From DASPXK01 sp035637315 (GTDB taxonomy: Bacteria; Chloroflexota; UBA6077; JACCZL01), in assembly GCA_035637315.1 (NCBI GenBank), contig DASPXK010000382.1, positions 1 to 10,992 of the forward strand: a stretch of 10,992 nt of DNA. Direction: 5' to 3'. The first letter of the stretch is position 1; every line of letters starts with the position of its first letter. This document shows positions 1-5,446 of the stretch, one piece after another. The notes under the pieces are model-generated. The model was not told where the DNA came from, did no database searches, and saw nothing but the letters and a program-made list of their open reading frames with translations. Position numbers and translations under genes: made by a program.

Positions 1-1
1 G

Positions 2-217
2 CGAATCTTCCGCGCCGCCGAAATCGACGTCGGCGGCGTCGAGTACCTCGAGAGCGAGCGCGACGGCGAGCTCTACTTCTACGACGTGAACGCGCTCTCC
101 AACTTCGTCACGGACGCGCCGACGCTGCTGGGCTTCGACCCATTCGAGCGCTTCGTGGACTACCTCGAACGCCGCGCCGGCCTCGCCGCTCGCTCCCTAG
201 CCGCCGTCGGCTCGTAA
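2..217 (+). CDS. ATP-grasp ligase-like protein, C-terminal end (partial)
   Basis: An open frame enters from the left edge and ends at TAA (215-217), giving 71 residues. The visible stretch contains DVGGVEYL, then LYFYDVNALSNFV, then GFDPFERFVDYL. This is the end of an ATP-grasp fold: the acidic-residue/Asn pattern D-V-N matches the metal-ATP ligand strand found in RimK/carboxylate-amine ligase-like enzymes. These enzymes use ATP to join a carboxylate to an amine through an acylphosphate; the substrate here cannot be told from the fragment. The start and most of the catalytic domain are outside the window. It converges on the minus-strand DUF488 gene, separated by 82 bp holding an inverted repeat. 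The fold call is fairly firm; the reaction is unknown. Confidence 0.72.
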   Translation, partial: RIFRAAEIDVGGVEYLESERDGELYFYDVNALSNFVTDAPTLLGFDPFERFVDYLERRAGLAARSLAAVGS

Positions 218-229
218 CGAGCCCGTCTC

Positions 230-281
230 GGCGCAGAGGACGCCGAGCGTATCGAAGGAACGTCTCTGCGTCCTCAGCGCC
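230..281. repeat. Inverted repeat between convergent genes, about 8-bp periodic
   Basis: Positions 230-243 (GGCGCAGAGGACGC) and 268-281 (GCGTCCTCAGCGCC) are inverted copies with one mismatch, enclosing a 24-bp loop. The right arm continues as a loose series of about 8-bp units of the form CTCTGCGT / CCTCAGCG / CCTCCGCG up to roughly 296. It lies exactly between two convergent stop codons (217 and 300), so it could act as a bidirectional terminator in RNA, though no T-run follows either arm. It resembles the degenerate periodic repeats elsewhere in this window but has a different unit length. Confidence 0.5.
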
Positions 282-299
282 TCCGCGGTGAAATCGCCG

Positions 300-854
300 T
301 CACAGTAGGCGCTTTTGCTCGGCTGGATAGCTGAGGCGCTGGCCGTCGACCCGGGCGAACGGAGTCAGCGAATGGGGCCGACTGGCGCTCGGGCTGACGA
401 TGTGCTCGACCGGTACCCCACGGACCAGTAGCGCGTCGGCGAGCAGCGAGCGGTGGCAGCGCCAGGGCACCGCCTCGGTGCACATCGCCGCCACGGTCCC
501 CTCCTCGGCCAGCGCCAGTAGCCGCGCCAGGCCCGACTGGAACTCCTCAGTGGCCAGGTAGTCGGCATAACCGCGAAAGCTCTCGTTTCGCCAGCCGTCA
601 TTTGGCGAGGCGCGACGGGGCCGCCTCAGCCCGCCCAGCTGCGGCAGATGGACGTAGCGCACGCCTGCCCGATCGAGCGACTCTGCCAGCGCCTCGCGCA
701 CGAACTGCGGGTGGCGGCGCGACTTCGGCACCGTCCGGACGTCGGCCAGGGTCCTGATGCCATGCCCGTCCAGGAGCGCGAGAAACTCGTCCAGCGCGCG
801 GGTCGAATGCCCGACCGTGTAGATGGTTGGGGCCGGCTCAACCTGCCCACTCAT
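300..854 (-). CDS. DUF488 domain-containing protein
   Basis: A 184-residue protein covers the complete DUF488 family length. It has TVGHS at residues 13-17 and LADVR at 37-41 near the N-terminus, LGG at 73-75, and the family signature CTEAVPWRCHR at 125-135, with cysteines 125 and 133 next to a conserved His-Arg. The biochemical function of DUF488 is not established; the Cys/His motif suggests a small catalytic or nucleic-acid-related pocket, which is inference. The start is ATG at 854, only 32 bp after the cyclase stop on the same strand, so the two are probably cotranscribed. There is no convincing Shine-Dalgarno upstream, which fits translation from a shared transcript. It ends with TGA at 302-300. 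Confidence 0.88.
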   Translation of the reverse strand: MSGQVEPAPTIYTVGHSTRALDEFLALLDGHGIRTLADVRTVPKSRRHPQFVREALAESLDRAGVRYVHLPQLGGLRRPRRASPNDGWRNESFRGYADYLATEEFQSGLARLLALAEEGTVAAMCTEAVPWRCHRSLLADALLVRGVPVEHIVSPSASRPHSLTPFARVDGQRLSYPAEQKRLL

Positions 855-886
855 GCAAGCGCCGCGAAGCGTCTCAGGAAGTCAAC

Positions 887-1441
887 TCAGCTGCCTTCGC
901 TTCTTTCAGGGCCGCCAGATGCAACCCGCAGCACGCGCACGCTGACCGGCTCGCTGCGCCCCTTCAGCTCGAGCCGGCGCCGTTCCATGTCGCCAGTTTC
1001 CAACCCGGCCGCGGCGCAGGTCGCCTCGCTTACGAGTGCTTCTCCCGGCCCGGCTACCGAGGCCAGGCGGGCGGTGGTATTCACGGCGTCTCCCAGGGCA
1101 GTGACGTCAGTCACGCCCTCGCCCCCGATCGCCCCGACAAAGGCCGTGCCGGTGTGTATCCCGAGCCCAATCGGCAGCCACGCGCCGCCCCGATCGCCCT
1201 GGCCCGTCGCGCGCAGCAGTTCCCGACCGGCCCGCACAGCCGCGCTCGCGTGCTCGGAGCCGGCCAGGGCCGGCACATACAGGGCAACGACCTCGTCGCC
1301 CACAAACTTGTCGATGATGGCTTCGGTCTGGAGCAGCACGCCTGTGGCCACCCTGTAGAACCGATTCATGAGCTGGCTGAATTCGGTCGGGCTGGCTCGC
1401 TCGGCGAGACTGGTCGACCCCCGCACGTCGGCGAACAGCAT
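887..1441 (-). CDS. Class III adenylate/guanylate cyclase catalytic domain (downstream of in-frame UGA)
   Basis: 184 residues, counted from the internal ATG at 1441, hold a full class III cyclase homology domain. Metal-binding aspartates are D5 (in FADVRGST) and D49 (in DKFVGDE). K45 is the purine-selecting lysine, T114 lies where class IIIa enzymes have Asp (Thr here is typical of class IIIb), and GDAVNTTARL at 117-126 supplies the transition-state Asn121 and Arg125. All catalytic residues are present, so a dimer should be able to make cAMP (or cGMP; specificity inferred). The frame continues upstream without a shift through 16 sense codons to a TGA at 1492-1490 and beyond it to the N-terminal segment at 1490-1702. 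So the natural protein is probably 271 residues with the UGA at codon 71. If UGA is a true stop, this catalytic part would need reinitiation at the ATG at 1441. Confidence 0.85.
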   Translation of the reverse strand: MLFADVRGSTSLAERASPTEFSQLMNRFYRVATGVLLQTEAIIDKFVGDEVVALYVPALAGSEHASAAVRAGRELLRATGQGDRGGAWLPIGLGIHTGTAFVGAIGGEGVTDVTALGDAVNTTARLASVAGPGEALVSEATCAAAGLETGDMERRRLELKGRSEPVSVRVLRVASGGPERSEGS

Positions 1442-1456
1442 CGACAGCTCGATCTC

Positions 1457-1492
1457 CGCACCGCCCGGGTGCGTCGCGGCGAAGCGCTCTCA
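1457..1492 (-). other. In-frame UGA at an expected Cys codon, with a downstream hairpin (selenocysteine or nonsense candidate)
   Basis: TGA (1492-1490) interrupts the cyclase frame as codon 71, giving C-N-F-(UGA). Sixteen nucleotides further on, CGCACC (1473-1468) and GGTGCG (1462-1457) form a 6-bp stem with a 5-nt loop CGGGC, which has a G as second loop base. The loop begins 22 nt after the UGA. Bacterial SECIS elements lie in about this window and carry an early loop G, so the geometry is permissible, but a GC-rich coding sequence makes such a hairpin easily by chance. UGA is an ordinary stop for several other genes here (DUF488, yidC, yidD, parA), so general code reassignment is excluded. 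A one-base nonsense mutation remains the simplest reading. Confidence 0.4.
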
Positions 1493-1702
1493 GAAGTTGC
1501 AGTAGCGCGGGTTCAGGTTGGACGGCCCTCGGCCCCGAAGGCGCATGTAGAGCCCGCCAGGCGCGCCGAAAGGCACGTTGCACATCTTACAGCGCGGATT
1601 CGAGGGGATCACCCGATGCAGCCGGCGGCCCCGGCGCATCTCTGGATGTTCGCCTGCCAAGACCGAGCGCCAGAGCTCCTCGACGGTGGGTTGCTGTCCC
1701 AT
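1490..1702 (-). CDS. N-terminal Cys-pair segment of the cyclase, ending at in-frame UGA
   Basis: 70 residues start at ATG 1702, preceded by a strong Shine-Dalgarno (AAAGGAGG at 1715-1708, 5 bp from the ATG). It contains NPRCKMC (Cys38, Cys41), a GRGPSNLNPRYCNF tail with Cys68, and then UGA where a fourth cysteine would complete a second CxxC. From memory, cyclases of this architecture have CNxC at this place followed directly by a GGAE(V/I)ELS linker and the catalytic FADVRGST. The codons after the UGA here read ERFAATHPGGAEIELS and then the catalytic domain, which matches. So this is the front part of one gene, not an independent small protein. The paired cysteines suggest a zinc or redox site. 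A good promoter lies at 1751-1779. Confidence 0.72.
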   Translation of the reverse strand: MGQQPTVEELWRSVLAGEHPEMRRGRRLHRVIPSNPRCKMCNVPFGAPGGLYMRLRGRGPSNLNPRYCNF

Positions 1703-1750
1703 CGCGGCCTCCTTTCCGCGTCCACTGCAAGGATATGATCCGGTGCCCCC

Positions 1751-1779
1751 ACTATGCTTCCGGCCCGGCGCGTTGTCAA
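1751..1779 (-). promoter_or_regulatory. Sigma70-type promoter for the cyclase/DUF488 unit
   Basis: On the minus strand a perfect -35 TTGACA (1779-1774) is followed after a 17-bp spacer by a -10-like CATAGT (1756-1751, 4 of 6 to consensus). Transcription would begin near 1744, about 40 nt upstream of the ATG at 1702 with its strong Shine-Dalgarno. This shows the cyclase gene retains its expression signals despite the in-frame UGA. Confidence 0.6.
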
Positions 1780-1889
1780 GTCCCGACGGGCTGGCTCAGA
1801 GCTCCGGCGCCCGTTGGCATATGGCCGCTTTGTGACTTCGACTTGGCAAACTACCCTCGCGTCAGCTGGGACATGCAGTCAGCCGGCCA

Positions 1890-1913
1890 CCTTTAGTGGC
1901 TCGAGCCTAAAGG
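1890..1913. terminator. Hairpin downstream of parB, possible terminator
   Basis: CCTTTAG (1890-1896) and CTAAAGG (1907-1913) are perfect 7-bp inverted arms; alternatively the central GGCTCGAGCC (1898-1907) is a 10-bp palindrome. It lies 27 bp beyond the parB stop and could end the partition transcript. There is no T-run after it on the minus strand, so it is not a classical intrinsic terminator. Apart from this and the cyclase promoter I see nothing gene-like in the 237-bp gap 1703-1939. Confidence 0.3.
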
Positions 1914-1939
1914 ACCTCGAACCCCGGGAGTCGATCGCG

Positions 1940-2944
1940 CTACTGCCCTCCGCAGATCGCCTCGTACAGTCCTTGCAGCTCCTCGTCGGAGTAGAAGTGG
2001 ACCACGAGTCTGCCGCCACGCCGTCCACGATAGAGCTGGACCTTGGTCCCCAGCGCCTGGCGGAACCGCTCCTCCAGGGCAGCAACGTCAGGGCTCTGGA
2101 ACCCCCGCTCCCTGGCCCCCGACCCCGCGAAGCGCACTTGTTCCTGGCCCCTGACCTCTGGCCCCTGATCCCCGACCCGTGGCCCCTGGCTGCTGGCCCC
2201 TGACCCCCGCGCGCCGCGCCGCGCCAGCTCCTCGGTCTGGCGGACCGAGAGGCCTTGCTCCACGATCTCCTCGAGCAGCGCCTCCTGGTCGCGCTGGTCC
2301 GCACAGGCCAGGATAGCGCGCGCGTGACCCTCGCTGATGGCGGCGCTCGCCAGCGCGTCTCGCGCCGGCCCGGGCAGGCGCAGCAGCCGCAGCGCGTTGG
2401 CCACGGCCGCTCGGCTCTTGCCGACCCGTTCGGCGACCGAGTCCTGGGTCAGCCCATGCTCTTCGACGAGCTGGCGGTACGCCTGCGCCGTCTCGAGCGG
2501 ATTCAGGTCCTGGCGCTGGAGGTTCTCGACCAGCGCTAGCTCCAGCCGTTGGCGCGGCGTTGCCTCCTTGACGATCGCCGGAACGGTTCGCAGGCCAGCC
2601 TCGCGGGCGGCTCGCCAGCGCCGCTCGCCAGCCACCAGCACGTAATCCTCGCCTGGACCGCGGGTCACGATCAGCGGCTGCAGCACGCCGTGCTGGCGGA
2701 TCGAATCGACCAGCTCGCCGATGGCAGGGTCGTCGTGTGCCTGGCGCGGCTGCTGCGGGCTGGCCGAGATGCGGGCCACGTCGACCTCCAACAGGCCGCC
2801 AGTGGCCTTTGGGATCAGCGCTCCGAGCCCCCGCCCCAGGCCTCCCCGCTGGCGAGGAATGAGGACTGAGGACTCAGGACTGAGTGTTGGCTCACCCGTG
2901 TCGGGCGCGCCGCGGGCGGGATCACCGGGTGCCTGCTCACTCAT
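1940..2944 (-). CDS. parB: ParB/Spo0J chromosome-partitioning protein
   Basis: A 334-residue ParB CTPase clamp that loads on parS and works with ParA to segregate the chromosome. The canonical start motif GGLGRGLGALIPK is at 34-46. CTP-binding motifs follow: GERRWRAA at 106-113 and ENLQRQDLNPLE at 140-151. The parS-reading helix-turn-helix is about 165-191 (LTQDSVAERVGKSRAAV), and a C-terminal dimerisation segment occupies about 285-330. The protein is longer than the usual roughly 280-300 residues for two reasons visible in the DNA: an N-terminal extension (about 1-33) partly encoded by 7-bp repeats, and a Gly/Gln/Arg-rich linker (about 246-267) encoded entirely by nine 7-bp units. ATG 2944 lies 3 bp after the parA stop, with a GAGGG one repeat unit (7 bp) upstream as Shine-Dalgarno. 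No canonical parS was seen in the window. It stops with TAG at 1942-1940. Confidence 0.95.
   Translation of the reverse strand: MSEQAPGDPARGAPDTGEPTLSPESSVLIPRQRGGLGRGLGALIPKATGGLLEVDVARISASPQQPRQAHDDPAIGELVDSIRQHGVLQPLIVTRGPGEDYVLVAGERRWRAAREAGLRTVPAIVKEATPRQRLELALVENLQRQDLNPLETAQAYRQLVEEHGLTQDSVAERVGKSRAAVANALRLLRLPGPARDALASAAISEGHARAILACADQRDQEALLEEIVEQGLSVRQTEELARRGARGSGASSQGPRVGDQGPEVRGQEQVRFAGSGARERGFQSPDVAALEERFRQALGTKVQLYRGRRGGRLVVHFYSDEELQGLYEAICGGQ
2113..2207. repeat. Degenerate 7-bp tandem repeat inside parB (unit TGGCCCC/TGACCCC)
   Basis: From 2145 to 2207 the plus strand divides into nine consecutive heptamers close to TGGCCCC or TGACCCC (for example 2145-2151, 2159-2165, 2180-2186 and 2194-2200 are all TGGCCCC). 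Two more units lie at 2113-2126. Nine units are 63 bp, exactly 21 codons, so the array does not break the parB frame; on the minus strand it encodes the flexible linker at ParB residues about 246-267. It lies between the DNA-binding and dimerisation domains, where length changes are tolerated. Confidence 0.75.
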
Positions 2945-2969
2945 CCCTCATCCCTCAGTCCTCAGTACT
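2854..2969. repeat. Inverted pair of 7-bp repeat arrays at the parB/parA junction
   Basis: Left arm 2854-2888 is five heptamers close to GAGGACT; right arm 2942-2969 is four units CATCCCT, CATCCCT, CAGTCCT, CAGTACT, the inverted form of the same family. Between the arms, TGAGGACTGAGG (2860-2871) and CCTCAGTCCTCA (2953-2964) are perfect 12-bp inverted copies. The left arm codes for ParB residues near 20-30; the right arm codes for the last residues of ParA, its TGA stop (2950-2948), the parB Shine-Dalgarno and the parB ATG. In mRNA the arms could pair across the parB start. Confidence 0.75.
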
Positions 2970-3784
2970 GATACCCGCTCCACCAGCTCCTGGGCTAGCA
3001 GCGCGTAGGCCTGGGCGCCGCGCGAGGATGGATCGTATGTGCGGATCGGACGCCCGTAGCTGGGCGCCTCGCTCAGCCGTACCGAGCGTGGGATCACGCT
3101 TTTGAATGTCGCCGCGGGAAAGTGCCGCTGCACCTCCCGCGCGACCTGGCCACTGAGGTTCGTGCGAGCGTCGAGCATCGTCAACAGGATACCGATGAGC
3201 ACCAGCCGCGGGTTCAAGCTCGCGCGCACCAGCTCCAGCGTCTCCACGAGCTGGCCCAGACCCTCCAACGCCAGGTACTCGCACTGGACCGGGACTAGCA
3301 CCGCGTCGGCGGCGGCCAGGCCGTTGAGGGTCAGCAGGCCGAGCGACGGCGGCGTGTCGACGAGCACGAGGTCGTATGGGTGGCGCGGGCGCATGCCCGC
3401 CAGCGACGCGAGCGCTCGCGCCAGGCAATACTCTCGCCGCGGCACCTCCACCAGCTCCACCTGAGCCCCGGCCAGCGCGTAATTGGCTGGCGCGATGTCC
3501 AGGCCGGGCAGGCCGCTGGGCACAACCACCTCCTCGAGTGTGGCGTTGCCCAGCAGCGCATCGTACGTCGAGCATCGCTGGGCGCGGGGGTCCAGGCCCA
3601 GCGAGCTGGTCGCGTTGGCCTGCGGGTCCAGATCGATGAGCAGGATTCGGAGTCCGCCTGAGGCGGACAGCTCGGCGCCCAGACTCACGGCGGTGGTGGT
3701 CTTGCCCACTCCCCCCTTCTGGTTGGCCAGGGCCACAACGGAAGAATGAGGAATGAGGGCTGAGGAATGAGAACGATTACTCAT
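2948..3784 (-). CDS. parA: ParA/Soj chromosome-partitioning ATPase
   Basis: A 278-residue deviant Walker-type ATPase that dimerises on DNA with ATP and is cycled by ParB. The deviant Walker A KGGVGKTT is at residues 23-30 (signature Lys23, catalytic Lys28), Walker A' LLIDLDPQAN at 48-57, and Walker B LVLVDTPPS at 139-147. The usual Soj begins only about ten residues before Walker A; here the first 15 or so residues (MSNRSHSSALIPHSS) are encoded by a 7-bp repeat array. GTG at codon 17 would give a more standard N-terminus, but ATG 3784 has an AAGGA 5 bp upstream. The C-terminal residues VLRTEG are also repeat-encoded. It lies 3 bp upstream of parB and is surely cotranscribed with it. Confidence 0.95.
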   Translation of the reverse strand: MSNRSHSSALIPHSSVVALANQKGGVGKTTTAVSLGAELSASGGLRILLIDLDPQANATSSLGLDPRAQRCSTYDALLGNATLEEVVVPSGLPGLDIAPANYALAGAQVELVEVPRREYCLARALASLAGMRPRHPYDLVLVDTPPSLGLLTLNGLAAADAVLVPVQCEYLALEGLGQLVETLELVRASLNPRLVLIGILLTMLDARTNLSGQVAREVQRHFPAATFKSVIPRSVRLSEAPSYGRPIRTYDPSSRGAQAYALLAQELVERVSVLRTEG

Positions 3785-3835
3785 GCCCGTCCTTCATCCC
3801 TCGTTCCTATGCCTCATGCTTCATTCTTCATTCCT
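3741..3835. repeat. Inverted pair of 7-bp repeat arrays at the parA/kinase junction
   Basis: Left arm 3741-3775 is five heptamers close to GAGGAAT; right arm 3794-3835 is six units close to CATTCCT (TCATCCC, TCGTTCC, TATGCCT, CATGCTT, CATTCTT, CATTCCT), the inverse family. The left arm encodes the N-terminal extension of ParA; the right arm covers the parA leader, the stop codon of the kinase (TGA at 3816-3814) and its last residues HAGMKNEA. The parA ATG (3784-3782) lies in the 18-bp spacer between the arms, i.e. in the loop of any hairpin. Confidence 0.75.
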
Positions 3836-4713
3836 GCGTGCCGGCGTTTGCCGCTCCTCAGCCGCTCCTCGACCTGCTCGCGCGTTGGAATGCCGTGCCA
3901 GGCGCGTTTCTCGATCACAAACGAGGCCACGCAGTTCGCGTAATCGGCGCTGCTCCGAGGATCGCCAGTCCGCCAGTACTGGGTCAGAAAGCCAGCCGCG
4001 AAGACGTCGCCCGCGCCGGTTGGGTCGACGAGCCGTTTAGGCCGAAAGGCCGGCGAGCGCCAGGGCGGCCTGCCGCGCTCGTAGACCACGGCGCCGTGCC
4101 GGTGCTCGGTGATGATCAGCAGCCGCGCCTTCTGGGCGTAGCGCGGGATGACGGACGGGTCGGGTACGTCTTCCTCGCTGAAGATCACCACGTCGGCGCG
4201 GGCCAGGACCAAGTCGGCCGCTTCCCAGACGACGGCCCGGACCTCGCCCTGCTCGTCCCAGGCCCGCATCCAGCCCTGAGGCGTGACGCCCAGCAGCGCG
4301 TCTGGAAAGGCGGGCACGAACTCCAGCCCCACGTCCACGGCGACCGGCGCGAGATGAACGACTGGCGCGCCGCGCCAGTCTGGCGGGACGTGCTCGATCC
4401 GAAGCAGCTCGGCCACGGCCTGGATCTGTTGCCGACGGCCCTCTGGGCCGTACTCGTTGACGAATCGGGTTGTGGCCTGGGCGGGCAGCCGGACGACTCG
4501 AATGTCGGTTCCCGCTGCGCGCACGTTTTCCCGCCCGACCAACGCGTCCACGATCCCGGGCTCGAAGCCGGCGCTGGTCACCACGCCTACCCGTGCACCG
4601 AGGTTGCGGGCGGTCAGGGCGGCGTACGTCGCAGAGCCGCCCAGGACGGTCCTCTTGCCGATCAGGTCAACGCAGACGTGGCCTACGACAAGGTAGTCGA
4701 CCTCAGCCGACAC
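3814..4713 (-). CDS. PfkB/ribokinase-family carbohydrate kinase
   Basis: A 299-residue PfkB-fold kinase, expected to phosphorylate a sugar, nucleoside or polyol hydroxyl from ATP; the substrate is not recognisable. The N-terminal strand VDYLVVGHVCVDL (5-17) and LGGSATYAA (24-32) are the substrate-side diglycine signature. DPTGAGDVFAAGF at 230-242 is the ATP/anion-hole motif with catalytic Asp236. I choose GTG 4713 as start: it overlaps the last 11 bp of jag, and the protein then begins right at the first beta-strand. A longer frame to 4959 reads jag DNA out of frame and gives a Trp/Arg/Ser-rich nonsense N-terminus. The C-terminal HAGMKNEA is encoded by the adjacent 7-bp repeats. It occupies the place where mnmE/mnmG/rsmG often stand in this cluster. 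Confidence 0.88.
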   Translation of the reverse strand: MSAEVDYLVVGHVCVDLIGKRTVLGGSATYAALTARNLGARVGVVTSAGFEPGIVDALVGRENVRAAGTDIRVVRLPAQATTRFVNEYGPEGRRQQIQAVAELLRIEHVPPDWRGAPVVHLAPVAVDVGLEFVPAFPDALLGVTPQGWMRAWDEQGEVRAVVWEAADLVLARADVVIFSEEDVPDPSVIPRYAQKARLLIITEHRHGAVVYERGRPPWRSPAFRPKRLVDPTGAGDVFAAGFLTQYWRTGDPRSSADYANCVASFVIEKRAWHGIPTREQVEERLRSGKRRHAGMKNEA

Positions 4714-5446
4714 CGTAGCCGCCAAAGCGCTGGGCCTGGCGGGGCGAGACGACGACGCGGCGATTATCGCCCTCGCCAATACTGTGGGTCGAGACGTTCG
4801 GATTGTCCTGGAGCGCCAGGTGCACGATCCGCCGCTCGGCGGGTAACATCGGGTCCATGAAGATCGGCTGGCGGTAGCGTTGAGCCCGCTCGGCGGCTCG
4901 CGTGGCCATGTCACGCAGCAGTCGAGCCCGCCGCTCGCGGTAGCCCTCCACGTCCACAATCACACGCACGCGGCGGTCCAGTCGGCGGCTGGTGATCAGG
5001 CCCAGTAGGAACTGGATCGCCGCCAGCGTCTCGCCGTGACGGCCGATCAAGATGCCGCCAAACTCGCCGTGAATGCTGAGCTGAACCGTTGGTAGGGCGT
5101 CGTCGATCTCGGCCTGGTCGATCTGGACCTCGCTCGCTAGGTCCATTCGCGCGAGCAGCTCGGTAAGGATCTCCTCGGCCAGCGACGCCACGGCCTGGGC
5201 GTCGGGTGAGGGGGCGGTCACGGCGTCTTGCTCGCCGAGCTGCTCGTCGGCTTCACCCACCTCCGCCCCGATCTCATCGATGAGCTGGACTCCGTCTCGC
5301 GGAGTGACCAGCACGCGCGCTTCCTGGCCCCGCCCGCCCTCCTCGAGGACGGTGATCTCTACCTCGTCGCGCTCCAGGCCGAGCTCGTCCAGGGCGTTCT
5401 CCAGCGCCTCGTCGACGGTTCGGCCCGTTCCCTCAACGCTTTCCAC
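4703..5446 (-). CDS. jag: Jag/KhpB RNA-binding protein (Jag-N, KH, R3H)
   Basis: A 247-residue single-stranded-RNA-binding protein, the usual partner encoded after yidC (SpoIIIJ-associated; KhpB in streptococci). The Jag-N domain is at 1-36 (VEGTGRTVDEALENALDELG), then an acidic linker to about 90. The KH domain has its GxxG loop IGRHG at 134-138, and the R3H domain has its Arg/His pair in PAERRIVHLAL (R205, H209) followed by STHSIGEGDNRRVVVSP. I take GTG 5446 as start because Jag-N begins there and because it overlaps the yidC stop by 14 bp. The open frame extends to 5605 but that part overlaps yidC in another frame. The stop overlaps the kinase start, so yidC-jag-kinase look translationally coupled. 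Confidence 0.92.
   Translation of the reverse strand: MESVEGTGRTVDEALENALDELGLERDEVEITVLEEGGRGQEARVLVTPRDGVQLIDEIGAEVGEADEQLGEQDAVTAPSPDAQAVASLAEEILTELLARMDLASEVQIDQAEIDDALPTVQLSIHGEFGGILIGRHGETLAAIQFLLGLITSRRLDRRVRVIVDVEGYRERRARLLRDMATRAAERAQRYRQPIFMDPMLPAERRIVHLALQDNPNVSTHSIGEGDNRRVVVSPRQAQRFGGYGVG

Noticed and set aside
827..1738. Long plus-strand open frame (303 residues) opposite the cyclase
   Set aside because: It is the complement of a recognisable cyclase with intact catalytic motifs; its own translation has no domain and a composition expected from GC-rich antisense.
1914..1939. tRNA T-arm-like GGGGTTCGAGGTCC on the minus strand near the parB end
   Set aside because: The stem cannot pair as a T-arm and no acceptor, D or anticodon arm fits around it.
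3838..4860. Long plus-strand open frame (340 residues) opposite the kinase and jag
   Set aside because: Antisense shadow in GC-rich DNA: it spans two genes and has no recognisable domain.
4714..4959. Longer start for the sugar kinase (381 residues)
   Set aside because: This extension reads jag DNA in another frame and is Trp/Arg/Ser-rich with no fold; the kinase domain begins at GTG 4713.
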